DNA from: Prostheceraeus crozeri
Taxonomy: Eukaryota > Platyhelminthes > Polycladida > Euryleptidae
Length of the DNA: 64,000 nucleotides
Reading direction: 5' to 3'
Assembly: GCA_907163375.1 (NCBI GenBank)
Contig: CAJQUW010001866.1
Location: forward strand, 186,001-250,000
Part shown: piece by piece, positions 53,372-64,000 of the stretch
Numbering within the stretch: the stretch's first letter is position 1
How the letters are laid out: every line of letters starts with the position of its first letter
Position numbers and translations under genes: made by a program
Notes under the pieces: model-generated
The model's input: only the letters and a program-made list of their open reading frames with translations
The model's database searches: none
What the model was told of the DNA's origin: nothing

Positions 53372-54892
53372 ATGGAAAGTGAAAATAAGGACTCGTTTCT
53401 AATCTACTTGCCCAGTAATGCTTCTATGAATAAATTTCCCAAAAATAAACCATCAGACTATCGAGTAGAATTAAATCGGCCACTGCATTTAGAAGGTGAA
53501 TGGGAGGTTGGCGTTTCTAGTATTTGCTATGATAGCAATATTCAGAATGTGAATGATTTGGAAGAAATGATATTGACTCCTCGCACCCATGATGGAATAA
53601 CGATGAATAATGCATTTCAGTTCCCATACAATTTAACATGAGATGGAAAGTGGAACTATGAATGGATTCAGATAAAATCAGATTCTTATGAACCATTTGG
53701 GAATGAGAAAATTATTAAGGCATTCAACAGTGGTAATACTTCCATCATGAAGAATAAAAATCAGAAAGCTTATGAGTTTACTATCTATCATTGGAGTGGG
53801 AGACAGTTCCTCCGCTTTCATTCTTTTACTAAAGGTCTTACGCTGAGGTTGGATAATGAATTCTATCCACATCTTGGTTTTGGTCATGGACTACATCTAA
53901 CATCAATTGCTACTGCAAATGTTAAAAAAGTTTATTCAAATCGAATCAACAAATTTCATTATAGATTTAAAATATTTGATGAAGATGTTGTAGAATGTGA
54001 AGAACGCATCATTTTGAAAAAGCGTGGTGTTCAACCTTTATCACTTATTGAGTTAGTAAAACGATGGAATGAGACTGTGGGTAAGAAGTATGGAGAGAAA
54101 ATTATGGCGAACAAAAATAAGTTGGTTATTCAGAAATATAATGACAAACTTACAGTTTATTTCTCTCCAACCTTGCGTCATTTTGTAAGACATTATACAC
54201 CTATTATTGGAAGCGGTGTGGTGTATGCTTCTCATGAATATCACACTAAAGCTGATTCAGTTAATGATGAATGGTGGGTGGACATCTATGGCGATCGCAT
54301 CAAGAAAATTTACCAGTCTTATGAAGAATCTAAAGTTGCTATCAATATAATGCCGCGTCTATATCATACAGTTGAAAGCTTCATTCATGTAGTAAATCCT
54401 TATATACAACAGAAGTTGAAGCATGTGATGAAAAGTAAATATGATGTAAAGACACACCACATTTCGTTTTCAATTGAAAATCAACGCGTTGTTCTGAGAC
54501 TGGGTGATGACATTCAATGTCAATTGAGTAAAAATTTGAAGAAACTCTTTGGTTTTTCAATGCTACAAACAGTGTTTGCTGCTGCGCATACGATTGGTAT
54601 AGAAACACCAATGACACTTGATAAACATGAACAGCACCTTTACATTCAAAGTGATTTGATTCTACCTATTTCTGTTGGTGAGAAAAAAGAATACATTTTA
54701 CGTGATTTCATTCATGATAAAGACGCTTCATATGGAATAGTCGAGAAGATGTTTGAATCTATTTTCTATCATCCCGTCGTCAAACAAACTATACCCTCTA
54801 TTGCTATCAAAATTACCAATGGTTTACAAGAGTGCATCCACGTGAAAGATACTAAATCCCTCATAACGTTAGTGTTTCGGAAAACAAAGTGA
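53372..54892 (+). pseudogene. Polinton structural-type protein 2, one stop codon
   Basis: The frame begins MESENKDSFLIYLPSNASMN and has LHLEGEWEVGVSSICY (about residue 45), repeating the W-E-V-G module of the previous gene. Later DEWWVDIYGDRIKKIY and LKKLFGFSM parallel segments of protein 1, so the two are ancient paralogues. The only break is an in-frame TGA at 53,639-53,641; frames before and after are the same and otherwise open to 54,892. Confidence 0.65.
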
Positions 54893-55197
54893 AGTCTTTA
54901 TACAACATTTATTGAAATGTGTACATGAATGTGAAGCAATAGACTTTATACAACATCCACTGAAAATATATACATGAGCGCACTTCAATAAACATTGCTA
55001 TATACAAAAAGTCTTTTTACTTCGTGAAGGGTGGAAATATACAGGGATAGGAAAAATGTCTTTCAGTGGAAAAGTCATCACATGGGGAATGTACAGATGT
55101 GGACACATATTCACAAGGAAAAAACAATCTCATGCGATACATAAAACAACAATGTTTATCTACAGAAATCAACATCAAAATACTAAGTTAAGGATGA
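54893..55197. other. Convergent 3' ends
   Basis: AT-rich spacer between the plus-strand structural genes and the minus-strand polymerase. TTCAATAAAC at about 54,987 is a poly(A) signal for the plus strand. CAACATTTATTGAA-type motifs serve the other strand. Confidence 0.5.
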
Positions 55198-58100
55198 TTA
55201 TGCTAAGACGTCTCCTGAATGTGGTAGTGTGAGTTTAATTCTTTTGGGTGGTGGTATGTTTGTGTCAGGATGTCCATGTGGAAGAGATATGTTGTGTTCT
55301 AGCCAGCACCTCTTATCCTCCCATGCTGAAAGCGCCCGTTTCCTAAAAGTATGAGTTTTGATCTCATGCGACTTAGATTTTAAGATTGTCATATTGACAA
55401 ACGTTATATTTTTATTTCTATAGGCTTTCCTGAAATTCTTATGTTTCATATTTTGCACAATGGATTTTGATATGCCTTTAGCGCGCTTAATGCTGTCATC
55501 ACTATCATTTAATTTCATACTGTACATTTTTGGACGGAGGAGAATCATTTCATCTATTTCCTTCCCTCCTGTCTCATCCTTAAATCAGCCAAGTTTTGCC
55601 TTATTTTTGATGGAGTAGAGTGGGTGATCAGTAGGATAATTTGATGTATCAAAATATCTTTCTAAAGATTTTCCTACTTCATTGAAATTTAAATCTTTTT
55701 GAGTGGTAATACCTAAGAAGAAACTATCTGTATCGCCACACAACAAACGAACCTCTTTTACGAGAGGACATGGTTTTAGTATTTTATAAAAGAGTTGGTA
55801 CATTTCAAGCTTAGAGTAATCTAGTACAGCTTGACCAATATAGATGGGCTTGCACAACTCAATTTCAGATTTTATCATTTTAACACCTACAAGGTCCTCA
55901 TCGATAATGTCTCTATCGATGAATAGAGGTGATGAGACCAATTTCTTAAATTTTGTAACATCATTGACTAGTTTATAGTTTACACGTTTTCTAACATCCT
56001 CCATCGTCTTACCAAATAGACTGTTGTTCTTATATTTATAAAAATCTTTTTCAAAGTTATTTTGGGCTAGTGCACGTTTCTGGCTGTTGCTATCAATATA
56101 TGGTTTGAGGAAGGCTTTCTGTCTAAATTTAATAATGCGGTGAACTCTTTTTAAAATCATACCCATTTCTAAATAAAATTTTAAGATGCTAAAGTGGACT
56201 AGATAGTTTTCCTTATCATACTGGGTGAGTAAAAGTTTGCGGCAAGGCTTATAGTCGGGTTGACCGCATGATTCTAAATCTTTATGAAATTGTTTCATGA
56301 AGTCGGAAAACATATATTTGGTCACTTCACCTGATTCGGGTGCGAGTGGAAAATCTACGGTTTTATGTTTAATATTATTTGGATAGATTAGATCTATCTC
56401 AAAATAATATCCCCAATCACCTTCATCTGGAATTGCTAGTATGTTAGAAGGGTTGGAGAAATGTTGAATTTCACTATCATCTAACCAGCTAAACTCAGAG
56501 TGAGGGAGTAGTTTGGATAATGAACTACCATACAAATTATTTTGGTCATAATACTTAAGATGGGTATGATCATTACCTACTACTTTTGATTTTAACCTAT
56601 GTTTATTTACAAATGTGAGACCACCGCGAATTCCTCGCTCAAATAAATTATACATCTCTGGATCTTGTAAGAGATGAATGGTCTCACCAGTCATTTTAAA
56701 AGCAGACTTAAATGACATGGCTGGCAGACTGACAAAGTGGACGGGATCTAACTTATCTTCTTCTAATGCCACTCGTCGAAACTCCTGAAATACATCAGCC
56801 AGCAAAAATACATCTAACTTAAGGTAGGCAATCATATTTTCACCAAATGTATGGCAGTCAAATTTTATCCATGCATCTTGTGCATGATCATAATCTTCGG
56901 TCTTACATTCTGCACCGCTCAAATCATTTTTAAATTTATCTATGGGCGGAAGAGAAGTCTCGCTGAGTTTACTAATTGCATCAAAATATGCATATGGAAA
57001 GACTCCTTTCCGTGTGATGACTTCATCGGTTAGATTTGGATATTGTTTCTCAAGATTTTGTGTTAGTGGAAGAGACTTCAGATTTTGCACGAGAGAGGCC
57101 AGTGATGCAGTCATAAATTGGTAGGAATCTAAAAATTTTATATCAAAATAGACCGTCTTATTTTCTTTAGTTTTATCGACAGGCACTTTTGCTGTCATGG
57201 CCATAAACTTCTCTCTCGTTTGTGCTATTACATCAAGCTTCCACTCTTTCATTTGACCTAAACCTCCTTTTATTATCATATGGCTGTCGTAGCCCTTGAA
57301 ATTATGGAAAATGACGGGTAATGTACGCCGTTTCATCCTCAGCGAAAAATTGCATTTTGAACATAGTGCGTTTCTAAATTTACCAGTGATGTGATCATGG
57401 TCGCGCACTTTCTTAATCTTATCATCATCAAATGTTTTCCTACATTTGGGGCAAACGTTGCAGCTATCAAATTTTGCTTGATCATCTGCTGTCATATGCA
57501 ATGATCTGCGATAGAGTTCACCATCATACTTTTGCTGAAATTTTACAGCCTGTTCGAGGAATTGTAGGAAATGGTAAATACAATCCTCACCTTGCCAGAC
57601 GCGCATTTTATTTTGCCTACCCCTAAAGTGATCATGCCATACTTCATAGCAGGAAATGGCTGCTGCTCGATGGGTGTTATCATCGATATAGCATTCGATG
57701 TCAGCATAGATGACACGAAGAGGACTTAGTTCATCGCCATTCTCTCTATATGAAAACTCCTTATCTTTGGGCATGCGCTCCATTTGCAGTTTACCTCGCT
57801 TACACCATTCGTAATGAGTTTCAAATTTGTTTTTACTCCTAAAGTTCCGAATACATCTGTCGCAGTAATATAACTCTCTACTAGAGTTTTCTAAGTGGTG
57901 GTATAAGCGAGAGATTTTGGGAATGCCGCAGTAGTGCCATTCCTCACTATCATCCTGTTTTACTAATAACAGGTTTACTGTACGTTCATAACAACTCGAA
58001 CGCGAGTTGTAGCGCACACCCTTCAATCCTTTTTCCCAAACATGGAGAACTATTTTAATGTTGTTCAATTTTTCAAATTTTTCTATATCTTTAATTTTCA

Positions 58101-59184
58101 TATCGTCACTATTACAGTCATCGAAGTTTAATTCATTCTCCCACTGTTGATACTTACTCTTGCGGTATCGGCTATTCTGTACATCATTATAGTGGAGAAT
58201 GGAGAGGACAGCATATTTAAAACATTGCGATTCACAATCTACAGAAATGACTGCTGTTTTATTTTTTAAACTGTTCGGAAGTTTAAAGGAGCCTCGTCCA
58301 GAGTAGTTCTCTAATAAAGTGATTTTAAATAAGGCGGACTCAATGCCGTCAAAAATGAGACCACTATCGCGCTCGTTAAATTTATCAATATTTAATTTTA
58401 ATCCTTTGATGTGAAAATTTATCCAAGACTCATAGTCTACAACCTCGGTTGCAGGAGAGGAGGGTATGTGAAACTCCAACCTCTCTATTATTTGTCCAGT
58501 ATGGTGGTCGATTTTTACATATTTTATTTTAAGATAGATGAGCGCCTTCATTCTAAAATTGTCTAAATTGTTGAAGAGCGCTTCTATCAATGATGAATTT
58601 TGATGAAACCATTCCTCAAAGTTAGCAATGGTTTCTGAGGAGTCCATCTGGTAGTTCCTCACTAAATTATTTATGGACACTTCAGTGAGTCGGATAGAGG
58701 AGGTGCTGTTAGTATAACTATCGTCACTGTGTGTATGTTGAAGTCTGTGCGAAGATAGTTCAAAACGTGTCTCGAAGGACTGAATGCATAAATCGCAAGA
58801 AAAGGAGACATCGTTAACAGAATCATCCCTACCTTCGGAGATTGATGCCGGCTTAGGTCTACAAACACCTCGCTTGATGTGTCGGATGAGATCACGCTTC
58901 CTCGTGAAGATGTGTCCACAGTCAGTACATTCCCGATCGTTGCATTCCCGCGACAATGTTGATATGGACTCGCACGAGATGGAACTGGTATCACCTGAAA
59001 GAGAAATCATTCTTTCATCTCTGTTCAAGTCTCAGTGTATTGTTACAACCTACCTTGACTCAACAACTCTAAACTTTCCTCGAGAAGGGAGGGCGTTGGT
59101 GATGAAGTTGATGCCTGAAATTGAGGAAAATGCTATTAGCCACACGTTTGAGGGAGATGAGTGAAGAAATTTTCAACTTACCAT
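55198..59184 (-). pseudogene. polB: Protein-primed DNA polymerase B, spliced, one stop codon
   Basis: A family B polymerase of about 1,290 codons. The N-terminus has two C2H2-like zinc fingers (CTDCGHIFTRKRDLIRH and CDLCIQSFETRFELSSH). The exonuclease has VIYADIECYID, FHNFKGYDSHM and YLKLDVFLLADVF. The palm has YYDQNNLYGSSLS, NNSLFGKTMEDVRKR and the catalytic CGDTDSFFLG. A CxxC-HDHITGKFRNALCSKC zinc region precedes the exonuclease end. Two introns, 59,115-59,181 (GTAAGT...TTTCAG) and 58,995-59,053 (GTAGGT...TTTCAG), link an exon holding just the ATG (59,182-59,184), a 61-nt exon and the main exon in frame. The only break is a TGA at 55,585-55,587; the C-terminal part (YSMKLNDSDDSIKRAKGI) continues in frame to 55,198. 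Confidence 0.9.
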
Positions 59185-59455
59185 TTCAATGAAATCAAGT
59201 TTAAGGTTGATACTTCAGTCAAATAATACGTCTCAAATTTGGAATTCACTAGAGAGCAGTTCACTTGTACACCTCAAATATAGAATTCGCTAGAGAACAC
59301 TTCACTTATACGTCTCAAAGACGGTGTGAAATGACACGAATGTCACTTTGCATATATACTTTCATATTCATCATTCATTGGCTGTTCATTCTGATTGGTT
59401 GCTTGTTGATACTTCAGAATTAGAAAACATTTCAAAGTCATTATTCACAGTCAAC
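59185..59455. promoter_or_regulatory. Divergent promoter region with short repeats
   Basis: Between polymerase and the plus-strand gene lie two or three imperfect ~50-bp repeats (TACGTCTCAAA, GAATTC(A/G)CTAGAGA(G/A)CA, TTCACTT) and a CATATATACTTTC TATA-like box at about 59,351, about 105 bp before the ATG at 59,456. Confidence 0.45.
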
Positions 59456-59902
59456 ATGACAAGCCCTCCGACCACACCAAACACAAAATTCTCTTCTCCA
59501 TGCTCAACATCCAAGGCGCTCGTTGCACCAAACGCTCCAACGAAGGGGAAGGTAGAGAAGGTGTACCGACTGGACAATATCAGAAAGTTGTCATTACCAG
59601 CGGACAACGAAGAGAGTGTATGTGAGAAGGAGTGTCCCGACTTAACAGGCGTGAGGTGGAAGTATCTCCAGTACGATACTGACGATGTGATGGAGATCAC
59701 CAGCACGAAATTCCTCCACCAATTATGGGAGTGGTACACCCCTAACTCCCAGCCACGAACTATGGCAGAGTGGGAGTATATTGACAAAGTGAGGCTCGCA
59801 GTGGAAGAACGATTAAAGCAACTGAACTGTTTTTGTTATCTATGTGAAGTCAGACTCTGGGACGATATTGATGATGAAGACCTTTTGAAATACATGCCAT
59901 AA
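59456..59902 (+). CDS. Conserved small protein with acidic C-terminus
   Basis: This 148-residue protein starts MTSPPTTPNTKFSSPCS, has a Ser/Thr/Lys-rich N-terminus, and ends in a conserved half with STKFLHQLWEWYTPNSQ, LKQLNCFCYLCEVRLWDD and DEDLLKYMP. A C-x-C-x2-C cluster may bind metal. The second half is found in both palindrome arms, where the first half is missing. No known family was recognised. Confidence 0.65.
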   Translation: MTSPPTTPNTKFSSPCSTSKALVAPNAPTKGKVEKVYRLDNIRKLSLPADNEESVCEKECPDLTGVRWKYLQYDTDDVMEITSTKFLHQLWEWYTPNSQPRTMAEWEYIDKVRLAVEERLKQLNCFCYLCEVRLWDDIDDEDLLKYMP

Positions 59903-60049
59903 TAAATTTTTATTTCATGTTATCTTTGCTTTCATACTGACTTACTTGAATGGGGCTTCAGTGGATGATTTAACCATGTATACTTTTTCATTTGGAAATA
60001 GTAGCACACTTAGTTTAACTTGCAATTCTTATAACATTTCATATGGGCG

Positions 60050-60247
60050 ATGATGGTAGATGAAATAGTGTCAAATAAAATTAAGATAGCTTACACTTCT
60101 GATACAGGGATAGCAATCGACTGCGATCCATGTGTAAAGAGCTTGTTAGACTACGGAAGAGAGAAGTGTGTTATGTTGCGTGTGGCGCGTGAGTGTCCTC
60201 CCATTTCATTCCATTCATCAATTCGTCTCATTGATAGAGACAGGTAG
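60050..60247 (+). CDS. Conserved hypothetical ORF, 65 residues
   Basis: Almost identical to the palindrome ORFs at 17,247-17,447 and 29,065-29,265 (KIKIAYTSDTGIAIDCDPCV). The few changes lie near the start. Function is unknown. Confidence 0.45.
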   Translation: MMVDEIVSNKIKIAYTSDTGIAIDCDPCVKSLLDYGREKCVMLRVARECPPISFHSSIRLIDRDR

Positions 60248-60268
60248 AACTCATGGTTCTCATAACGT

Positions 60269-60508
60269 ATGCAATGGAAAGTTTTAGGCAACCTTCGACA
60301 GTTGGCTAAATGTCGCCCTGGCGCGAATGCATACTACGTTGAGACAGAGGCAATCACTTACAAACATGACGCAGAGAGGTTTAACAAGATTGACCATTGC
60401 CGAATGTCCCTTGCGGTATACATAGCTACGGGTTTCACCGCCGCCCTTTACAGGAACGCCGTCGAAAGGAAGTATTACACCGAACTTCATTTGCAACGTT
60501 CAAGTTGA
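60269..60508 (+). CDS. Conserved hypothetical ORF, 79 residues
   Basis: It matches the 114-residue ORF of the left arm up to VYIATGFTAALYRNA, then changes frame after a one-base difference (GCCGTCGAAAGG against GCCCGTCGAAAGG) and stops early. Either this gene is decaying or the longer version is not the functional one. Confidence 0.4.
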   Translation: MQWKVLGNLRQLAKCRPGANAYYVETEAITYKHDAERFNKIDHCRMSLAVYIATGFTAALYRNAVERKYYTELHLQRSS

Positions 60509-60650
60509 CTGATAGCAGATTCAACTTAATGATAGTATTCGCCAGTCCGAAGACTGCCCAGGGCAAACCGCGAGGAGGTTCTATCATGTCTTGCCCCATG
60601 GTGGCCCTTAAGAGAGCCGATGGTTCGTTCTCGGGGTGTGTGGTAGGGAC

Positions 60651-61823
60651 TCAGGCTTGCTGTTTCGACTGCGGCTCCGGCAACGGGGCGGGTGGTCGCT
60701 TCTCTTGGATGTCTGTAAAGAAAGAAGTAGTGAGTTATCATCTTACATTTTAATTTAGTCATTTTTACTTACAGATCTTCTCGGACGCTTCCTCATAAAG
60801 GAAATTCGAGATCGGATCACGATGATCGAAGGTGAAGTGTAGACACTCCACCCCTTTCTTCACCCGAGAGTAGCATTTCTCCCCTCTTCCACGCTCGTAC
60901 AAGAGAGGAGTTTCTGCTACTCTCCCCTTTCTAATAGGGATGTACAGACGACTGGAACGCAACCTTCGATCGGGATCCACCAGCTGCGCTGAACGGTGCA
61001 GCTCGTGGTTCGTCTCGACCACCTTAGCCATCTGCACACGGAGTCTCTCCACTTCCTCCTTCAACCTTCGTATCTCCTTCTCCCTACTTTCCCTCTCTGC
61101 TAGTAAAGCCTCTTCTCTGGCTTTCCCCTCGAGAGTCTTGAGCCTCTCCTGCTCCAACTCGCCATCCCGCTCGCTTAATCTCTCCTTCACCTTCTTCATC
61201 TCTCCGGCCACGTTCTGTAGGTCCTCATACTTTGCCTTGTATGAGAAGGCCTCCTCCTTCAACTTCTCCACCTCTTTCTTTAGTCTATCCCGTTCGGCGA
61301 TCACCGGCGGGCGCTTGACAAAATTGCGACATTGTGTTGCAATTCCACTCGCAGTTACGGCTGTAGGGGTCTCGCGATCGAGGTCGACGTCCTCGATAAG
61401 TTGCGACTGTAGCTCTCCCTCCTCCTCCTCACTATCGCTGCTGGTCAGCGAGCTCTCGCTACTAAGTGAGGATACAGCGGCAATCGCTTCAATCGCGGAT
61501 TGTAGCTCAGTGGCCTCAGTGGTGAAGAGTGAACTCCGTTCTTGCTCGCTGGCAGATTGTAGCTCCAAAGAGCGGAGCTCAATGGCGAAGAGTGAACTCC
61601 GTTCTTCTTCGCCTACTTCGCCTGTTTGACACTCGCTGTGTTGTGAGTGCCAATCCTCCAGCCGCTCACTTAAGCGACTGACTTTGTGGGCTCCGCAATA
61701 GTAGCGAGCGACCCCTATCTGTTTCTTGTTAGTGCAAGCGTGCTTCTTGAAGGCGTCAGCTCGGAATACCTTCCGGCATTGACACAGTTTGAAACTGGTC
61801 TTCATATTATTGTATTTCGGCAT
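60651..61823 (-). CDS. Zinc-binding coiled-coil protein, diverged homologue
   Basis: About 370 residues from the ATG at 61,823. The N-terminus has CQCRKVFRADAFKKHAC and YYCGAHKVSRLSERLEDWHS, then comes a Ser/Glu-rich segment with repeats (SELRSLELQSASEQERSSLF-like), a long coiled coil (RDRLKKEVEKLKEEAFSYKA onward), and the C-terminal KCYSRVKKGVECLHFTF module shared with the palindrome genes. An intron at 60,713-60,772 (GTAAGT...TTACAG) lies at the equivalent position and adds a Pro/Gln-rich tail with a stop at 60,651. Sequence is much diverged from the palindrome protein while flanking non-coding DNA is close, which suggests rapid change or replacement of this gene. Confidence 0.78.
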
Positions 61824-62514
61824 TTCTGAAGCGAAAAACGGAAAACAATGATTTTACACTTAGTGAGGAATGATAGATTTAAGTGTAGTGAGTGGCACTC
61901 GATCCCGTCAACAGCCCGAAGGCCTTGTACTGATCACTAGGGAAGTGAGAGATCTTCCCCGATACCCGCTATTTACAGCTGAAGACATCATTGTCACTGC
62001 CCCGAAGTGGTAACAGCAACGTCGAGTCAAAGGTAGTGAACAGTAGCTGGGATCTAACCCCTCAAAGCTGCCTTAGACTTAGTTAAATTTGAAATCTGAT
62101 AGCAGATTTGAACTCAGCATACTTGAAAACCTTAAGGAAACATTCCAAGTCATTGCTTTGATCATCTTGATAGCAAGCCGTAGAGAGCTTGATTCACCAG
62201 CGTTTTGCAATGGAGATGTTTAGAGGCCACCCATGACAAGATAGCTAAGACTCAACCGATTGGCGTTCAAAGTGCTACGTTGAGAGCTGTGTCAAATGCC
62301 CAACATGAGACATGAGTTGTCCCAGCGGTTACGGTCTCAAATATGACACATTCCCTTGCCACACTTATCACTACGGCATCGTCCGCCGTCCCGAAGGAAC
62401 ACCCTGTCAGTGGAATATTACAGCAAAACTCTCCGTGTCTTGCTCGCTTTCAGTGAAAAGCCGCTTATATCATGAGAAGACTGGCTCAGACATCATTAAA
62501 AATGCTTTCATTGA
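61824..62514. other. Leader region of the coiled-coil gene
   Basis: Non-coding, with a CGCTTCAG acceptor-like site just before the ATG on the minus strand. It is not similar to the equivalent region of the palindrome (about 30,900-31,160). Confidence 0.45.
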
Positions 62515-63466
62515 CTTCAGCAAGGTCGAAAACCCTAGAAAACCTCCAAAACTAGTGAATTTAAATTTTTCAACTTTTTAGCACTACTTATGAAATTTTA
62601 TAAGAAATGTGTCACTTAGGGCAGGTCAATAGCGACCGAACCTTTTTTGAATCAAGTCAAACGGACTTGTAGAAGCAAAGTTACAAGCCTTTAAAGTTTT
62701 GGAGTCTTTTATGGCCTGGAGACGAAGGCCATCTCCTGGCGAACCTCTAAGTCTGACGCCTTAGCTGATATCAGCAATGAAATTTTCTAAGTCGGTTTCT
62801 TACAGAAACTCGGGATTTGGAATGTCCGAAGCTATCATCGGAGCTCAGAGAGACGACCTACCTCTGACAATCGCTCTCGTCTGAATGACAAGTCTCCGTC
62901 GGTTCCCAGCTTATATAGTTTGTGGCGATCAGCTGATGACGTAATACCCATCATCCAAACACTAAAAACCCGTCTATCTCCGGTTCTAGTGCTCCGATTG
63001 AGCTGGAAATACACCATATTCATGTAGAATTTGACGCTGAATCCGAATCTGGCCTCCGTTTTCCCATCCGATGCTTCGTTTTGGCTCTACAGTAGGCAGC
63101 CATCGCAAAAATTCTAACTCTGTCGTTTTTCCGAAAAATGTTGAAAATTCTTCTCTCCGATTGACTTGAAACTCTCCGATTGACATGAAACTCACCATAC
63201 AGATAAAGAATTTCACGCTGATTCCAAATCTGAAATCCGTTTTCCCATCCGATGCTTCGTTTTGGCGCTACAGCCCAAAACGTCCCAAATTCTAACTCTG
63301 TCGTTTTTCGCCAATCTCCCAAAATCTTAAATGGCGTCTCACATCTAAACGAAGACAGATAGGAACAAACCGATTCTTTCAGTGAATTTGTCTCACTCTT
63401 AGCTTTCAAACGAGCTATAGCACGACAAAATCCGTCCACTGGAAGCCAAAATCGAACCGAGCTGTC
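62515..63466 (-). repeat. Subterminal region shared with the palindrome
   Basis: From AAACCTCCAAAACTAGTGAA onward this stretch closely follows 31,170-32,110 of the right arm, with the same order of promoter, GAAGCATCGGATGGGAAAAC-type repeats (read on the other strand) and CGTCCACT(A/G)GAAGCC. Confidence 0.88.
62911..62945 (-). promoter_or_regulatory. Promoter: CRE-like site, E-box, TATA box, second element
   Basis: TTATATA (62,911-62,917), CAGCTG (62,930-62,935) and ATGACGTAAT (62,936-62,945), identical in order and spacing to the palindrome copies. Confidence 0.7.
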
Positions 63467-64000
63467 CAGAGGGGGGGGGACGTCAGCGAAACTTTTTCTC
63501 GCCGATTGACTTGAAACTCACCATACAGATAGAGAATTTCACGCTGATTCCAAATCTGAAATCCGTTTTCCAATCCGATGCTTCTTTTTGGCGCTACAGC
63601 CCAAAACGTCCCAAATTCTAACTCTGTCGTTTTTCGCCAATCTCCCAAAATCTTAAATGGCGTCTCACATCTAAACGAAGACAGATAGGAACAAGCCGAT
63701 TCTTACAGTGAATTTGTCTCACTCTTAGCTTTCAAACGAGCTATGGCACGACAAAATCCGTCCACTGGAAGCCAAAATCGAAGCAAGCTGTCCAGAGAGT
63801 GGGGGAGTCAGCGAACATGCTGTGAACGTGAACCAACCTGGCCGGCACACCACGACAGACCACAACCTCTGTCGTTCCAGAGTGGGGGGAGGGGGAGGGG
63901 AGGGGGAGGGGAGGGGGAGGGGGGGAGTCAGCGAACATGTTGTGAACGTGAACCAACCTGGCCGGCACACCACGACAGACCACAACCTCTGTCGTTCCAG
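63467..64000 (-). repeat. G-rich subterminal repeats, running out of the window
   Basis: Units resembling those of the palindrome repeat at about 63,060-63,420 and 63,480-63,780, each ending in a G-rich tract. Then a ~118-bp unit (GTCAGCGAACATG...CTCTGTCGTTCCAG with a GGGGGA tract) occurs twice. The tracts are GGGGA-type and not TAGGGG. The element end is not reached. Confidence 0.85.

Noticed and set aside
60397-60753. 118-codon plus-strand ORF
   Set aside because: It is mostly antisense to the last exon and intron of the coiled-coil gene and lies out of frame with the conserved ORF.

Overview
The window is animal nuclear DNA dominated by mobile elements. Evidence for a metazoan, probably a marine invertebrate, includes short GT..AG introns (about 50-70 nt), AATAAA poly(A) signals, non-LTR, Penelope, Ty3/gypsy, piggyBac and hAT elements, and two Polinton/Maverick-type loci. 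The species cannot be named from the sequence and no convincing ordinary host gene was seen.

Layout. 0-5 kb: decayed LINE pieces (ORF1, endonuclease, several RT tails) and a 5'-truncated Penelope-like element with a GIY-YIG domain. 5.76-5.96 kb: a small minus-strand tRNA-headed element carrying a well-formed hammerhead ribozyme. 5.96-9.85 kb: a decayed minus-strand Ty3/gypsy element (gag, protease, RT, RNase H, integrase). 10.2-11.4 kb: a piggyBac scrap and three copies of a ~159-bp tandem repeat. 11,654-34,881: one 23.2-kb, almost perfectly palindromic element, flanked by a 6-bp TATAAT duplication and with AG...CT ends, as Polintons have. Each arm runs, from the end inward: telomere-like CCCCTA/TAGGGG arrays inside ~330-bp units; a conserved CRE/E-box/TATA promoter; a spliced zinc/coiled-coil gene; small ORFs; a RING-like ORF; a DEDDh-exonuclease-like ORF; and ~3 kb of AATAAA-rich repeats reaching the axis at 23,097/23,098. 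34.9-40.6 kb: sparse DNA with piggyBac and LINE tails. 40,752-48,841: an ~8-kb element with ~27-bp TIRs coding for a broken large protein with a PIN/FEN-like nuclease region and a Cys-rich tail; it is split by a near-intact 2.9-kb hAT transposon (43,284-46,200) with 8-bp duplications. 49.8-64.0 kb: the right part of a Polinton-like element (capsid-protein tail, adenain-type protease, TBP-like protein, two paralogous small proteins, two structural-type proteins, spliced protein-primed DNA polymerase B, small ORFs, spliced zinc/coiled-coil gene, subterminal repeats). Its right end lies beyond the window and its left half is missing.

How they fit. The last ~5-6 kb of the 49.8-64 kb element is collinear with, and similar to, the outer part of the palindrome's right arm: same small ORFs, coiled-coil gene with intron in the same place, and the same promoter and subterminal DNA. 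The palindrome is therefore best read as a relative of this virus-like element that kept one end, duplicated it as a mirror image, carries RING/exonuclease-like genes instead of the polymerase and virion genes, and was inserted in trans. It resembles the snap-back defective genomes known for linear protein-primed viruses. That origin is inference; the palindrome, its ends, its target duplication and its homology to the neighbour are visible in the sequence.
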